From Candidatus Agathobaculum stercoravium (GTDB lineage: Bacteria > Bacillota > Clostridia > Oscillospirales > Butyricicoccaceae), in the NCBI GenBank assembly GCA_019113065.1, contig DXIC01000178.1:1-34396 (forward strand): DNA of 34,396 bases, read 5' to 3'. Positions 1 to 7,667 of the stretch are shown here, in pieces. Position 1 is the first letter of the stretch. The number at the start of each line of letters is the position of its first letter. The notes beneath the pieces were generated by a model. It saw nothing but the letters and a program-made list of their open reading frames with translations. It made no database searches and was not told where the DNA came from. The position numbers and the translations under genes were made by a program.

Positions 1-255
1 GTCATGGATGAGCGAATAGGTGTGGATCATCTCAAGCGCGCAGGCAAACGGCAGCGCCTTTTGCACATCCCCGCCGCACATGCGGCAGAATTCCAGCACG
101 ATCACCGGGCGCAGGCGCTTGCCGCCCGCCATCGCCGAATATTTCGCGGCTTCAAAAATGCGGTCGTAGCCTTCGCCCGTCTCGCGCGACAGGTATTTCT
201 CGAGCGCAGGCTCGATCAGCGCAATATCCGCCTTCAGCTGTTCCGCAAAGGTCAT
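1..255 (-). CDS. ispA: Polyprenyl (farnesyl) diphosphate synthase, N-terminal part
   Basis: Condenses isopentenyl diphosphate with allylic diphosphates in the cytoplasm to give the prenyl precursors of quinones and undecaprenyl carriers. Only the first 85 residues lie in the window. They include the conserved GGKRLRP substrate-binding stretch (about residues 49-55) and the sequence ALEMIHTYSLIHD, which leads straight into the first Asp-rich motif; the window edge cuts just after its first Asp. The ATG at 253-255 overlaps the xseB stop (ATGA) and is preceded by GGAGGAGGGA. The order xseA-xseB-ispA is the usual one in Firmicutes and supports the call. The 3' part, including the second Asp-rich motif, cannot be judged. 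Confidence 0.93.
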   Translation of the reverse strand, partial: MTFAEQLKADIALIEPALEKYLSRETGEGYDRIFEAAKYSAMAGGKRLRPVIVLEFCRMCGGDVQKALPFACALEMIHTYSLIHD

Positions 256-488
256 TTTTCTCCCTCCTCCGCATCAAACGGCTGCTCAAGCAGCTCGCCC
301 TGCATGTTCTCCTGCATGACGGTCACCTTCTGCTCCGCCTTGTCGAGCAGCTTGCCGAGCGCGGCGGACAGCCGGGTGCCCTCCTCGAACAGCTTCATGC
401 TCTCGTTCAGCGGCGCTTCGCCCTTTTCCAGCAGGCGGACGATCTCCTCGAGCCGCTCCATCTGGCTTTCAAACGTCTTTTCGGCCAT
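252..488 (-). CDS. xseB: Exodeoxyribonuclease VII small subunit
   Basis: Small subunit of exonuclease VII, which with XseA degrades single-stranded DNA to short oligonucleotides. The 78-residue length is typical. The N-terminus (MAEKTFESQMERLEEIVRLL) and the following EKGEAPLNESMKLFEEG stretch are the family signature, forming two helices that pack on the large subunit. The start ATG sits next to the xseA stop, with a GAGGAGG ribosome site inside the end of xseA. The stop overlaps the ispA start, so the genes are translationally coupled. Confidence 0.96.
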   Translation of the reverse strand: MAEKTFESQMERLEEIVRLLEKGEAPLNESMKLFEEGTRLSAALGKLLDKAEQKVTVMQENMQGELLEQPFDAEEGEK

Positions 489-1763
489 TTATGCTTCCTC
501 CTCGGTATCGGTCACGCGGCAGTTTGCCGCGCCTTTGGCAAATCGGATGTGCAGCGTGTCGCCCGCTTTCAGCGCCGCCGCATCGGTCACCACCGCGCCG
601 CGTTTTCCCTTCGTGGCTACCGCGTAGCCACGGGCGAGCACGCGCAGCGGGCTGATGGCGTCGAGCGTCGCGACGGTCTGCGCAAAGCGCAGGTGGCGCC
701 TGTGCAGGCCGCCCTGCCCTGCCGCGAGCAGGCGCTGGCGCAGCACGGTCAGCTTCTGTTCCTCGCGTGTCAAACGTGCGGGCAGCGCGGCGCACAGCCG
801 GTCGGCCATCTGGTCAAGCAGCAACCGCTTTTCCGCGATATACTTCACAGGCGTGCGCAGTTCCAATCGTTCCTGCAAGGCCGTCAAGCGTTGACGACGG
901 ATTTGCAGCTGCTTATGCGCCGCCGTGCGCAGACGGGTATCCAGTGTGCGCACGGAAAGCGCGTATTCCGCCCGGTCGGGCACGGCGAGCTCGGCTGCGC
1001 CCGAGGGCGTCGGCGCGCGCAGGTCTGCGGCAAAGTCCGCGATGGTCACGTCCGGCTCATGGCCGACCGCCGAAATCACCGGGATGGCCGAATCGTAGAT
1101 CGCCCGCGCAACAACTTCCTCGTTAAACGCCCATAAATCCTCCATCGAGCCGCCGCCGCGGCCGCACAGGATGACGTCCGCCTCGCCGATGGCGTTTGCC
1201 AGCATGAGCGCGCGGGCGATGCTCTCCGCCGCGCCCTGCCCCTGCACCTGCGCGGGGTACAGCGTAACCTTGGCGAGCGGCCAGCGCCGCCCCAGGATGC
1301 GGATCATATCGCGCACCGCCGCGCCGGTCGGCGAGGTGACGAGCGCAATGCGCTGCGGACAGGACGGGATGGGCTTTTTATGCGCCGGGTCGAACAGGCC
1401 CTCGGCCTGCAATTTCTTTTTGAGCTGCTCAAACGCGAGGTTGAGCGCACCCGCGCCATCCGGTATAACCTCGGAAATGTAGAGCTGCACCTGCCCGGTG
1501 CGCGGGAACGAGCTGACGCGTGCCCGCACGATCACCTTCATGCCGTTTTCCAGCCGGAATTTGAGCCGCATGGCATCCGACCGGAACATGACCGCGTTGA
1601 TCGACGCGCCCTCGTCCTTGAGCGTCATATAATGGTGGCCGGACGAGTGCGCCTTATAGTTCGAGATCTCGCCCTGCACCAGCAGGTTGCGGTAGCCGGG
1701 CACTGCGTCCAGCAGATCCTTGATCTCGTTGTTCAGCCTGGTAACAGAATATACCGTACTCAC
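489..1763 (-). CDS. xseA: Exodeoxyribonuclease VII large subunit
   Basis: Catalytic subunit of exonuclease VII. The 424 residues are in the normal range. An N-terminal OB-fold (about residues 1-105; VQGEISNYKAHSSGHHYMTL region) precedes the nuclease domain, where ALVTSPTGAAVRDMI (about 140-155), ILCGRGGGSMEDLWAFNEE (about 198-216) and SAVGHEPDVTIADFAADLRA are strongly conserved; a long coiled-coil region follows. The start codon is GTG (1761-1763) and overlaps the stop of the upstream TsaD-like gene as GTGA, with GAAAGGGA ahead of it. No lesion is visible. Confidence 0.96.
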   Translation of the reverse strand: MSTVYSVTRLNNEIKDLLDAVPGYRNLLVQGEISNYKAHSSGHHYMTLKDEGASINAVMFRSDAMRLKFRLENGMKVIVRARVSSFPRTGQVQLYISEVIPDGAGALNLAFEQLKKKLQAEGLFDPAHKKPIPSCPQRIALVTSPTGAAVRDMIRILGRRWPLAKVTLYPAQVQGQGAAESIARALMLANAIGEADVILCGRGGGSMEDLWAFNEEVVARAIYDSAIPVISAVGHEPDVTIADFAADLRAPTPSGAAELAVPDRAEYALSVRTLDTRLRTAAHKQLQIRRQRLTALQERLELRTPVKYIAEKRLLLDQMADRLCAALPARLTREEQKLTVLRQRLLAAGQGGLHRRHLRFAQTVATLDAISPLRVLARGYAVATKGKRGAVVTDAAALKAGDTLHIRFAKGAANCRVTDTEEEA

Positions 1764-2698
1764 TGCTTTTCCCTTTCATAAAGCCGCGCGGCGAGCACCG
1801 CCACGCCGACTGCATTATCGCCCGACAGCACCGGCTCGGCAAACGATACCGCATCCCCGAACGCCGCGCGCATGCGCGCGCGGATGACCTCGCTCGCCAT
1901 CACGCCACCCGCGCACAGGATGGGGCAGTCGTACTGCTGCCTGGCTTGTTCGGTCGCCTTGACGATTGCGTTTGCGACCGTTTCAAGCGTAAACCGCGCC
2001 ATCTGCGCGGGAGCCGCTGTTTTAAACTTGCTTTCCACCTGGTTCTGCATGCCGGAGAGCGAAAAACGGCAGTCCGCTACCTTGGGGCGGTAGCCCTTTT
2101 CCGGCCCGGCCTCGAGCGCGAGCCTGTCCAGCGCCGCGCCCGACGGGAACGGCAGGCCGAGCAGCGCGCCCGCCCGGTCGATCAGCTGGCCCGCGGCGAG
2201 GTCGGTCGTCCCGCCGATGCAGGTGCAGTCCGGCAGGCCGTCCGCGCCCGCCTGCACGAGCAGCAGCTCGCTTGTGCCGCCCGACAGGTGCCATGCGAGG
2301 AACGTCCCGTCCAGCAGTTCCAGCTTCCCTGCGCTCAGCGCCGCCGCCGCGATATGCCCCTGCTGGTGCGACACCGCATAAAGCGGCACAGATAGCAAAT
2401 GCGCCGCGCTGCGCGCGACGCTCTCCCCCGCCAAAAAGCAGGGCATATACGAGCCCTCGACTGCGCGCGGGCGGGTGCTCACGCCAATGGCGCGCACCTC
2501 CCCCTGCGGCAGGGCTTCGATTTTCTCATGCAGACGAACCGTATGCTGGAACAGCGCATCCGACTGGCGCAGGCCGATCGTCCCCTCGGGCACGGCCAGC
2601 AGACCGCCCTCATTGCGCCAAGCGCCGCTCTCCGCGTCGTATACCGCAGCAGAGGTTCGGTAGTTAGAGGTGTCGATCCCCAGAAAGCGCTCAGGCAT
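1760..2698 (-). CDS. TsaD-like (Kae1/Gcp family) protein, diverged paralogue
   Basis: A 312-residue protein of the ASKHA fold related to TsaD, the tRNA threonylcarbamoyladenosine transferase. It keeps a phosphate-loop start (GIDTSNYRTSAAVYD, residues 7-21), an HQQGH pair at 111-115 in the place of the metal-binding HxxxH of TsaD, LSGGTSELL near 141 and SGDNAVGVA near the C-terminus. The wording at each motif differs from orthodox TsaD (GIETSCDET, CTDNA), so it is probably a second, specialised family member and not the housekeeping enzyme. The start is the ATG at 2696-2698, overlapping the end of nusB by 8 bases; an upstream in-frame extension is Arg-rich frame shadow. Homologues between nusB and xseA occur in other Clostridia. 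Substrate unknown. Confidence 0.85.
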   Translation of the reverse strand: MPERFLGIDTSNYRTSAAVYDAESGAWRNEGGLLAVPEGTIGLRQSDALFQHTVRLHEKIEALPQGEVRAIGVSTRPRAVEGSYMPCFLAGESVARSAAHLLSVPLYAVSHQQGHIAAAALSAGKLELLDGTFLAWHLSGGTSELLLVQAGADGLPDCTCIGGTTDLAAGQLIDRAGALLGLPFPSGAALDRLALEAGPEKGYRPKVADCRFSLSGMQNQVESKFKTAAPAQMARFTLETVANAIVKATEQARQQYDCPILCAGGVMASEVIRARMRAAFGDAVSFAEPVLSGDNAVGVAVLAARLYEREKQ

Positions 2699-3197
2699 TG
2701 CCTTCCTCCGCCTTCGGCTCATCCTTCTTTGCGGCAGGCGCCGCCTTCGGGAACTCCGCGCGCACGACCGCACCCAGCACGCCGTTGATAAACGACGCTG
2801 CTTCGTCCGTATCGTATACCTTGGCAAGCGAAACCGCTTCGTTGATCGCTACACTGACCGGCACGTCATCCACATGGCGCATCTCGTAGATCGCCAGACG
2901 CAGCACCGCCGTCGTCATGCGGGACAGGCGGCTGAGCTTCCAGCCTTTCGCATAGGTCTCGATAGTCCGGTCGAGTTCATCCAGATGCCCGGCGACGCCC
3001 TTTACCACCGAGCGGATGTACCGGGTCTGCTGCTCGGACAGCTTGCCCGCATACAGCGCGATATCGCCGCTGATCGAAGCCATAATGCTTTCGTCCAGAC
3101 GGTCGTCCAGGTTCTCGTCCTCAAACTGCTGAAACCCCATCTCGAAGATCAGGTGCAGGGCGATCTCTCTTGCTTTTGTTCTGCTCATCACACTCAC
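2691..3197 (-). CDS. nusB: Transcription antitermination factor NusB
   Basis: RNA-binding subunit of the ribosomal RNA antitermination complex with NusE/S10. 168 residues, all-helical. The N-terminus SRTKAREIALHLIFEMGF and the C-terminal AINEAVSLAKVYDTDEAASFINGVLGAV stretch (about residues 120-150) are the family hallmarks. GTG at 3195-3197 is chosen because GGGAGGAA lies about 9 nt upstream; the in-frame ATG at 3186-3188 would be about 18 nt away. The tail is Ala/Lys/Glu-rich. It leads the operon with the TsaD-like gene, xseA, xseB and ispA. Confidence 0.96.
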   Translation of the reverse strand: MSVMSRTKAREIALHLIFEMGFQQFEDENLDDRLDESIMASISGDIALYAGKLSEQQTRYIRSVVKGVAGHLDELDRTIETYAKGWKLSRLSRMTTAVLRLAIYEMRHVDDVPVSVAINEAVSLAKVYDTDEAASFINGVLGAVVRAEFPKAAPAAKKDEPKAEEGNA

Positions 3198-3234
3198 GGC
3201 GGCAGATTCCTCCCATTATCTATGAATACGATTT

Positions 3235-3263
3235 ATTTTATCCTATTTTCGCCAAAAGCGCAA
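3235..3263 (-). promoter_or_regulatory. Sigma-A-type promoter for the nusB operon
   Basis: On the minus strand TTGCGC (3258-3263), a 17-nt spacer and TAAAAT (3235-3240) precede nusB by about 40 bases. The -10 is good and the -35 only half matches. It lies between the asp23 terminator and nusB, where a new promoter would be expected. Confidence 0.55.
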
Positions 3264-3297
3264 GCGGATATTCGACCGAAAGCGCCTTTGCACCAAA

Positions 3298-3330
3298 GAA
3301 AAACGGCACGAATGCAGCATCGTGCCGTTT
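3298..3330 (-). terminator. Intrinsic terminator after the Asp23-family gene
   Basis: AAACGGCACGA (3301-3311) pairs perfectly with TCGTGCCGTTT (3320-3330) around an 8-nt loop. On the minus strand the stem ends in a run of T's, 12 bases after the asp23 stop. Confidence 0.8.
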
Positions 3331-3342
3331 TGTCTGTGAATT

Positions 3343-3774
3343 TTATTCCTCTGCGGTTTCCGCCGGCTCCTTTGCGGCCGGTGCAGGCTCCTCCGCCGCC
3401 GGGGCGGGCGCGAAGGTCACGCCGCCGACATGGATATTGACTTCGGTCACCTTGAGGCCTGTCATGGACTCGACCGAACTCTTAACGTTCCCCTGCACCT
3501 GCTTTGCGACCTCGCAGATGTTATGGCCGAACAGGGCAAGGAAGCCGATCTCGATCTTGACCGTGTCCCCATCGCCCAGCTCGATACGGACGCCCTTGGA
3601 CAGGTTCTTCTTGCTCAAAAAGTTGACAATATCGCTCGTCAGCGTGGAATACAGGCCGCTGACGCCTGCCGTTTCCGATGTGGCAAGCGCGGCGATCGAT
3701 GCGACAACGTCCTCCGAGATCCGGATGGAACCCTGGTCGCTCTCGGTCGACCAATACTCTTTATGATCCGCCAT
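3343..3774 (-). CDS. Asp23/Gls24 family envelope stress protein
   Basis: DUF322 family protein of 143 residues, the kind that associates with the cell envelope through membrane-anchored partners such as AmaP. The family core is visible as SIRISEDVVASIAALATSETAGVSGL near the N-terminus and DTVKIEIGFLALFGHNICEVAKQVQGNVKSSVESMTGLKVTEVNIHV in the second half. It ends in an Ala/Pro/Glu-rich tail. The ATG at 3772-3774 is preferred because AAGGAG lies about 10 nt upstream; the GTG at 3781-3783 would sit against that site. Genes of this family commonly stand next to nusB in Clostridia. It has its own promoter and terminator. Confidence 0.92.
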   Translation of the reverse strand: MADHKEYWSTESDQGSIRISEDVVASIAALATSETAGVSGLYSTLTSDIVNFLSKKNLSKGVRIELGDGDTVKIEIGFLALFGHNICEVAKQVQGNVKSSVESMTGLKVTEVNIHVGGVTFAPAPAAEEPAPAAKEPAETAEE

Positions 3775-3801
3775 AGTGCTCACTCTCCTTTATATATACG
3801 G

Positions 3802-3829
3802 ATTATAGCACAGTTTCGGCAAAAAGCAA
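3802..3829 (-). promoter_or_regulatory. Extended -10 promoter for the Asp23-family gene
   Basis: On the minus strand TTGCTT (3824-3829), a 16-nt spacer and TGCTATAAT, an extended -10 with a perfect TATAAT (3802-3807), lie about 28 bases before the ATG. Confidence 0.7.
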
Positions 3830-3843
3830 AGCAAAAATACGTA

Positions 3844-4371
3844 TCAGGACGCTTCCACGATCTTGATCTGCCCCGCGGTCACGCCGGTCTCCGCCACCAC
3901 GATATCCTTGATAACCGTCACGTCGGTCGCCTGCAGGCCGCCGTCCGGCGGCGCGACGACCACGTTGACGCTCTCGTCACCAATCATCACGACCGCGTCC
4001 TCATAGCCCTTGGCGCGGATCATGCTCTCGATATTCGCCTCCGCGACCGAGTCCTCAGCCAGCGCGGAGATCTGCGCTGCGGCCTCGTCTTTCGCCGTCT
4101 GGTCGGCGTCCTCGCTCTCGGAAATCTCCTTGAGTGTGCTGACCGCTTCGTCGCGCGCCTGCTCACGCGTCAGGCGCGAGGTGGCAAAGTAGTCGTCCCC
4201 TTCCGCGTTGCCGGACGCATCCGCGCCGGTTTCCGCGCTGTCCGGGTCTGTCTGCTCCGCAACCAGCAGTTCGTCCGGCGCATCGACATAGCTCCAGTTG
4301 AGATAGACTGCGGCGCAGAGCAGCAATGCGATCACGCCGTATACCGCCCCGCGTTTCTTGATTTTTTTCAT
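3844..4371 (-). CDS. spoIIIAH: Stage III sporulation protein AH
   Basis: Mother-cell half of the SpoIIQ-SpoIIIAH channel, which joins mother cell and forespore across the intermembrane space. 175 residues: one N-terminal membrane segment (about residues 10-27), an acidic linker (DPDSAETGADASGNAEGD), then a YscJ/FliF-like ring-building domain (about 70-175). The ring-building domain holds TREQARDEAVSTLKEI and ends ETGVTAGQIKIVEAS. The ATG has AGGAGGG about 10 nt upstream. It is the last gene of the spoIIIA operon. Confidence 0.96.
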   Translation of the reverse strand: MKKIKKRGAVYGVIALLLCAAVYLNWSYVDAPDELLVAEQTDPDSAETGADASGNAEGDDYFATSRLTREQARDEAVSTLKEISESEDADQTAKDEAAAQISALAEDSVAEANIESMIRAKGYEDAVVMIGDESVNVVVAPPDGGLQATDVTVIKDIVVAETGVTAGQIKIVEAS

Positions 4372-4405
4372 CTCTGCTCGCCCTCCTGTATATGGTTATT
4401 ATGTT

Positions 4406-4966
4406 TTATGAACCGACTGCCATTTTCAGAACCGTAACTTTGTCCGAACCGATGCCGCACACCGTGCTCACCGCCTGCGTCACCGCAAGCCGTACCCCGG
4501 CGTCGTCCGCGCCGTCGCACAGCACGACCGCCCCGCGGAAGGTGGGCAGCAGGTTTTTGACCGTCACCGGCGTTTCCCCGTAGCTGCCGTCCGAAACCAC
4601 GGTCAGGTCGCTTTCAAAGCTCTGCCCGCCGGCATCGCTGTTGGTTTGCCTCGTGTTGACCGCATAAACGGCTTCCTCGGTCTGGTCGAGCGAGAGCATC
4701 AGCTCCACGCGCCCCACCCCCTCGATTGCCGCGAGTTTGTCGTTTAAGTCCGCTTCAAATGCGGGCAGGGAAAAGCCTTCTTCCTCCGCGGCTTCTGTAC
4801 CCGCCGCGGCAGCCGCCTGCGGCTCCGGCCTGCCGCCGAACAGCCCGCCCGAGGCGAGCAGCAGCACGCCCGCGAGCAGTACGATCAGCAGCGCGCGGTA
4901 TTTGCGCACCAGCGGCAGGATTTTCTCCCCCATCTGGTTGAGCCATTCCGCATCCGTTTTTTTCAT
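4406..4966 (-). CDS. spoIIIAG: Stage III sporulation protein AG
   Basis: Ring-forming membrane protein of the SpoIIIA-SpoIIQ feeding-tube complex. 186 residues with one membrane span (ALLIVLLAGVLLLASGG, about residues 25-41), a low-complexity linker and a ring-building domain (EADLNDKLAAIEGVGRVELML, later KNLLPTFRGAVVLCDGADD). The start at 4964-4966 overlaps the spoIIIAF stop as ATGA and has AGGAG 11 nt upstream; the 13-residue in-frame extension would lie inside spoIIIAF and is rejected. Confidence 0.96.
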   Translation of the reverse strand: MKKTDAEWLNQMGEKILPLVRKYRALLIVLLAGVLLLASGGLFGGRPEPQAAAAAGTEAAEEEGFSLPAFEADLNDKLAAIEGVGRVELMLSLDQTEEAVYAVNTRQTNSDAGGQSFESDLTVVSDGSYGETPVTVKNLLPTFRGAVVLCDGADDAGVRLAVTQAVSTVCGIGSDKVTVLKMAVGS

Positions 4967-5439
4967 TTTGCAATCAACTCCTGTCTTTCTGCGGGCACGC
5001 CGCACTCCTCGGTCAGCAGCGTTTGCAGCTCGCCCAGCCGCGCCGCGTCCGACCCGCCATAATACACGGTCACGCGTCCGATCTGCAAAATGCCGTCCGC
5101 GTCGTTTTCCATCGTGACCTCCACCGAGCAGTCGAACCCCTCCTGCTCAGCGCGCTGCTCGAGCGAGCGCGCAATTGTCGCTGCGACCGTACTCATGGTT
5201 GTCTGGGCGTTGCGCGCCCCGATCGCGTCGATCTCCTCCTGCGACGTGCCCGTCCAGCCCTCCCAGGAAAGCAGGTGCAGCCCGGAAAGCGGCTGCAAAA
5301 GTGCCAGCAGCATCAGCAGCCCTGCCGCCATCTTGACGATCTCGCGCAGCGCCCCGCCGCCTGCCACGCGCAGTGCGACCGCAGACGCTACGCCTGCTAC
5401 TGTGACGCGCAGCAATATTGTCTGGAATAATTCGGTCAT
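4963..5439 (-). CDS. spoIIIAF: Stage III sporulation protein AF
   Basis: 158-residue protein with two N-terminal hydrophobic segments (VTVAGVASAVALRV and IVKMAAGLLMLLALLQPL) and a soluble C-terminal domain (SVEVTMENDADGILQIGRVTVYY), the architecture of SpoIIIAF. The ATG at 5437-5439 overlaps the spoIIIAE stop. Although a longer open frame continues upstream inside spoIIIAE, its composition there is typical of an antisense-like frame shadow. The position between AE and AG settles the identity. Confidence 0.94.
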   Translation of the reverse strand: MTELFQTILLRVTVAGVASAVALRVAGGGALREIVKMAAGLLMLLALLQPLSGLHLLSWEGWTGTSQEEIDAIGARNAQTTMSTVAATIARSLEQRAEQEGFDCSVEVTMENDADGILQIGRVTVYYGGSDAARLGELQTLLTEECGVPAERQELIAK

Positions 5440-6539
5440 ATCGGCTTCACCATCGCAACCACATAAACAAGCTCCAGATATAAGATCAAGCAGCAGGTGC
5501 CGAGCATGCCGAGCAGCAGGCCGAACCCTGTCCCGACGCCTTCCAGCAGCTGCCTGAGGCTGCCTGAACACAGCGGCGACAGCACCGCCGCCCCCGCCTT
5601 GTAGCACAGGTAGCTCGCACCCGCGCGCACAAACGGCACCAGGCAGATCGCCGTGACGCACAGCATCCCGAAAATGCCGATCGAGTTTTTGAGCAGGGAC
5701 GCGCCGGACAGAACCGTCTCGGCCGCGTCCGAAATCACCCCGCCGACCACGGGCACCGCACCCGATACCGCGAATTTTGCGGTCTTGAGCGCCATGCGAT
5801 CCACGCTGCCCGATACGCCACCCGCTATGGTAAGATATGCGGTAAACAGCGTCAAAATGAGCTTGAGCGCACCCGAAGTCAGCCCCTTGATGCCGTCCGC
5901 GATGCCACGCAGCATCCCGTTCCCGGTCGCCGCGTCCACCGCGACGATCCCCAGATACGCACACGCCGCCGGCACCAGCAGTGCATTCACCAGCCGGATG
6001 ACCAGGTCGAACACGATCATGGTCGCAACCTGCAGCACGGTCGCGGTCGCGGCGTTGCCGCCCACCGACAACGCGGTCGCGAGCACCGGCTGCAACACGC
6101 CCGAGAACACACTGATCTGCTCGAGCGTATCCCGGCAAAGCGCCAAAACGCCCGAAAAATCCCGCAGCAGCACCGCCGCACAGCCGAGCGCGCCCGCCAT
6201 GTCGATCAGTGCATCTGCTTCGCCGCCCGCCGCGGCGGAAAACCCGCGCGCCGCCGCTGTGATGACCACGACGACCGCCACCTGCGCGAGGCTTTGTACC
6301 GCGCTGTGCAAAGCGCTGCGGCTGTCCTCAGACACGTTTTCCAGCAGCTGCGCGAACGATCCCGCCAGCTCGTCCGCGGTCTCCGGCCGGATGCCCTCCA
6401 GATAGTCCCGCTGCCCGGCAGGCACAGCATCAGCCAGCGCATCGCCCCCCACGTTATGTATGTCCTCTTCGGTCACCGCCGCCCCGGCGGGTATGATGCA
6501 TACCATGAGCGCCAACAGCAGCCAAGCCAGCTTTTTCAT
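5436..6539 (-). CDS. spoIIIAE: Stage III sporulation protein AE
   Basis: Polytopic membrane component of the SpoIIIA complex. 367 residues. An N-terminal signal-like segment (MKKLAWLLLALMVCIIPAGA) is followed by a soluble stretch and about seven hydrophobic segments, with the conserved TAYLTIAGGVSGSVDRMALKTAK and VPVVGGVISDAAETVLSGA stretches in the middle (about residues 238-280). The start ATG follows GGGGAAGGAAG. It lies 13 bases after spoIIIAD and overlaps spoIIIAF. Confidence 0.97.
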   Translation of the reverse strand: MKKLAWLLLALMVCIIPAGAAVTEEDIHNVGGDALADAVPAGQRDYLEGIRPETADELAGSFAQLLENVSEDSRSALHSAVQSLAQVAVVVVITAAARGFSAAAGGEADALIDMAGALGCAAVLLRDFSGVLALCRDTLEQISVFSGVLQPVLATALSVGGNAATATVLQVATMIVFDLVIRLVNALLVPAACAYLGIVAVDAATGNGMLRGIADGIKGLTSGALKLILTLFTAYLTIAGGVSGSVDRMALKTAKFAVSGAVPVVGGVISDAAETVLSGASLLKNSIGIFGMLCVTAICLVPFVRAGASYLCYKAGAAVLSPLCSGSLRQLLEGVGTGFGLLLGMLGTCCLILYLELVYVVAMVKPI

Positions 6540-6552
6540 GCTTCCTTCCCCT

Positions 6553-6942
6553 TCACGCCGTCCAGTCTGCCATCAGGCTGAGCACCTGCTCGAGCAGCGG
6601 CAGGCACGCCGAAAGCGCAAGCACCGCGCCAACGATCTCGATCTTGGCCGCGAGCGCGGACTGCCCCGCGTCCTTGCACAGCGCGCTCATAATGCGCACC
6701 ACCACCGCAATGCCCACCGCGCGCAGCACGGGCAGATACAGGCTGTCCGTAATGCCGCCCTGCGCCAGCAGGGCGGAGAACCGCTGCGCCGCGCTGCCTG
6801 CCATGCCGAATGCATACAGCAGGATCAGCACGCCCGCCGTCAGCGTCAGCAGGAACGCAATGACGGGCGCATCCCGTTTGAGCACAAGCGACAGTACCAG
6901 AGCGAGCAGGATCAGCCCGCAGATAGCAGCCAGCCCGCTCAA
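6553..6942 (-). CDS. spoIIIAD: Stage III sporulation protein AD
   Basis: Small membrane protein of 129 residues with three to four hydrophobic segments. The stretch VLPVLRAVGIAVVVRIMSALCKDAGQSALAAKIEIVGA carries the conserved CKDAGQSALA core. Its ATG overlaps the spoIIIAC stop. Expressed in the mother cell as part of the spoIIIA operon. Confidence 0.96.
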   Translation of the reverse strand: MSGLAAICGLILLALVLSLVLKRDAPVIAFLLTLTAGVLILLYAFGMAGSAAQRFSALLAQGGITDSLYLPVLRAVGIAVVVRIMSALCKDAGQSALAAKIEIVGAVLALSACLPLLEQVLSLMADWTA

Positions 6943-7133
6943 AACCCGAACACGCTCCGCATCATCGAGAACAGGTCGCTGATCTCCTGCACGATCAGCA
7001 TCAGCACAACAATAAGGCCTGCGAGCGTGGTCATGAGCGCCTGCTCGTCGCGCCCGGAGCGCGTCAGCAGCTGCCCCAGCACCGCCACAAGGATACCAAC
7101 GGCCGCAATGCGGAAAATCAAATCAACGTCCAT
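6939..7133 (-). CDS. spoIIIAC: Stage III sporulation protein AC
   Basis: 64-residue membrane protein with two hydrophobic helices (LIFRIAAVGILVAVLGQLL and TTLAGLIVVLMLIVQEI) separated by the conserved SGRDEQA loop. It resembles the second half of SpoIIIAD, as is usual. GGAGGGA lies 5 nt before the ATG. Confidence 0.96.
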   Translation of the reverse strand: MDVDLIFRIAAVGILVAVLGQLLTRSGRDEQALMTTLAGLIVVLMLIVQEISDLFSMMRSVFGF

Positions 7134-7148
7134 ACGTCCCTCCGCTTT

Positions 7149-7667
7149 TCAGATCAGCACCAGGATCACCAGTATCCCCAGCGCAATGCCGCAGGTGCGA
7201 TACAGGTTGCCTTTGTTCTGCAATTCCTCCGCCGCGGCTTCGCGCGCCGCAGACAGGCGGCGGCCGACCTGTTCCAGCCCTGCGATCTGCTCTGCCGCGT
7301 CATACCGTCCGAGATAATTCGCCGCTTCGCACAGGATGTCGCACTCCGCCTTCCCGAGCCCGGTTTCCGTGCGGTTATCGCGCAGGTTGGCGCGCCATAA
7401 GTAGCTGAGCGACAGCCCGTTCTGCTCGCGCAGGCGGCGACGCAGGCCGCTGAATACCAGCCGGATGGTCGGGTTCTCGTTCTCCGCCAGCTCCCCGATG
7501 ATCTCAGGCAGGGGCGCGCGGCGGCAGGAGATTTCACTGCCGATCAGCGACAGCGCCAGCAGCATGGCGTCCGCTGCCGCGACCCGCCGCCTGAGGGTCT
7601 GCCGCGCAGAAAGCCCGAGCGCCGCGCATGAGCCGAAAATCATCACCGCACCTAACAGCTTGAGCAT
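7149..7667 (-). CDS. spoIIIAB: Stage III sporulation protein AB
   Basis: 172-residue protein with hydrophobic segments at both ends (LLGAVMIFGSCAALGLSAR and GIALGILVILVLI) and a helical soluble domain between them, related to the GspF/type II secretion fold. The ATG at 7665-7667 is preceded by GGAGAGGAC, and the gene overlaps the end of spoIIIAA by 16 bases. Probable partner of the SpoIIIAA ATPase. Confidence 0.95.
   Translation of the reverse strand: MLKLLGAVMIFGSCAALGLSARQTLRRRVAAADAMLLALSLIGSEISCRRAPLPEIIGELAENENPTIRLVFSGLRRRLREQNGLSLSYLWRANLRDNRTETGLGKAECDILCEAANYLGRYDAAEQIAGLEQVGRRLSAAREAAAEELQNKGNLYRTCGIALGILVILVLI

Noticed and set aside
3430-4437. 335-residue plus-strand open frame over the Asp23 and spoIIIAH genes
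   Set aside because: Antisense to two recognised genes, with no ribosome site and shadow-like composition.
4963-6138. Long minus-strand frame extending spoIIIAF upstream through spoIIIAE
   Set aside because: Only the part from 5439 matches SpoIIIAF; upstream it is the +1 frame of spoIIIAE, Arg/Gly-rich and without motifs.
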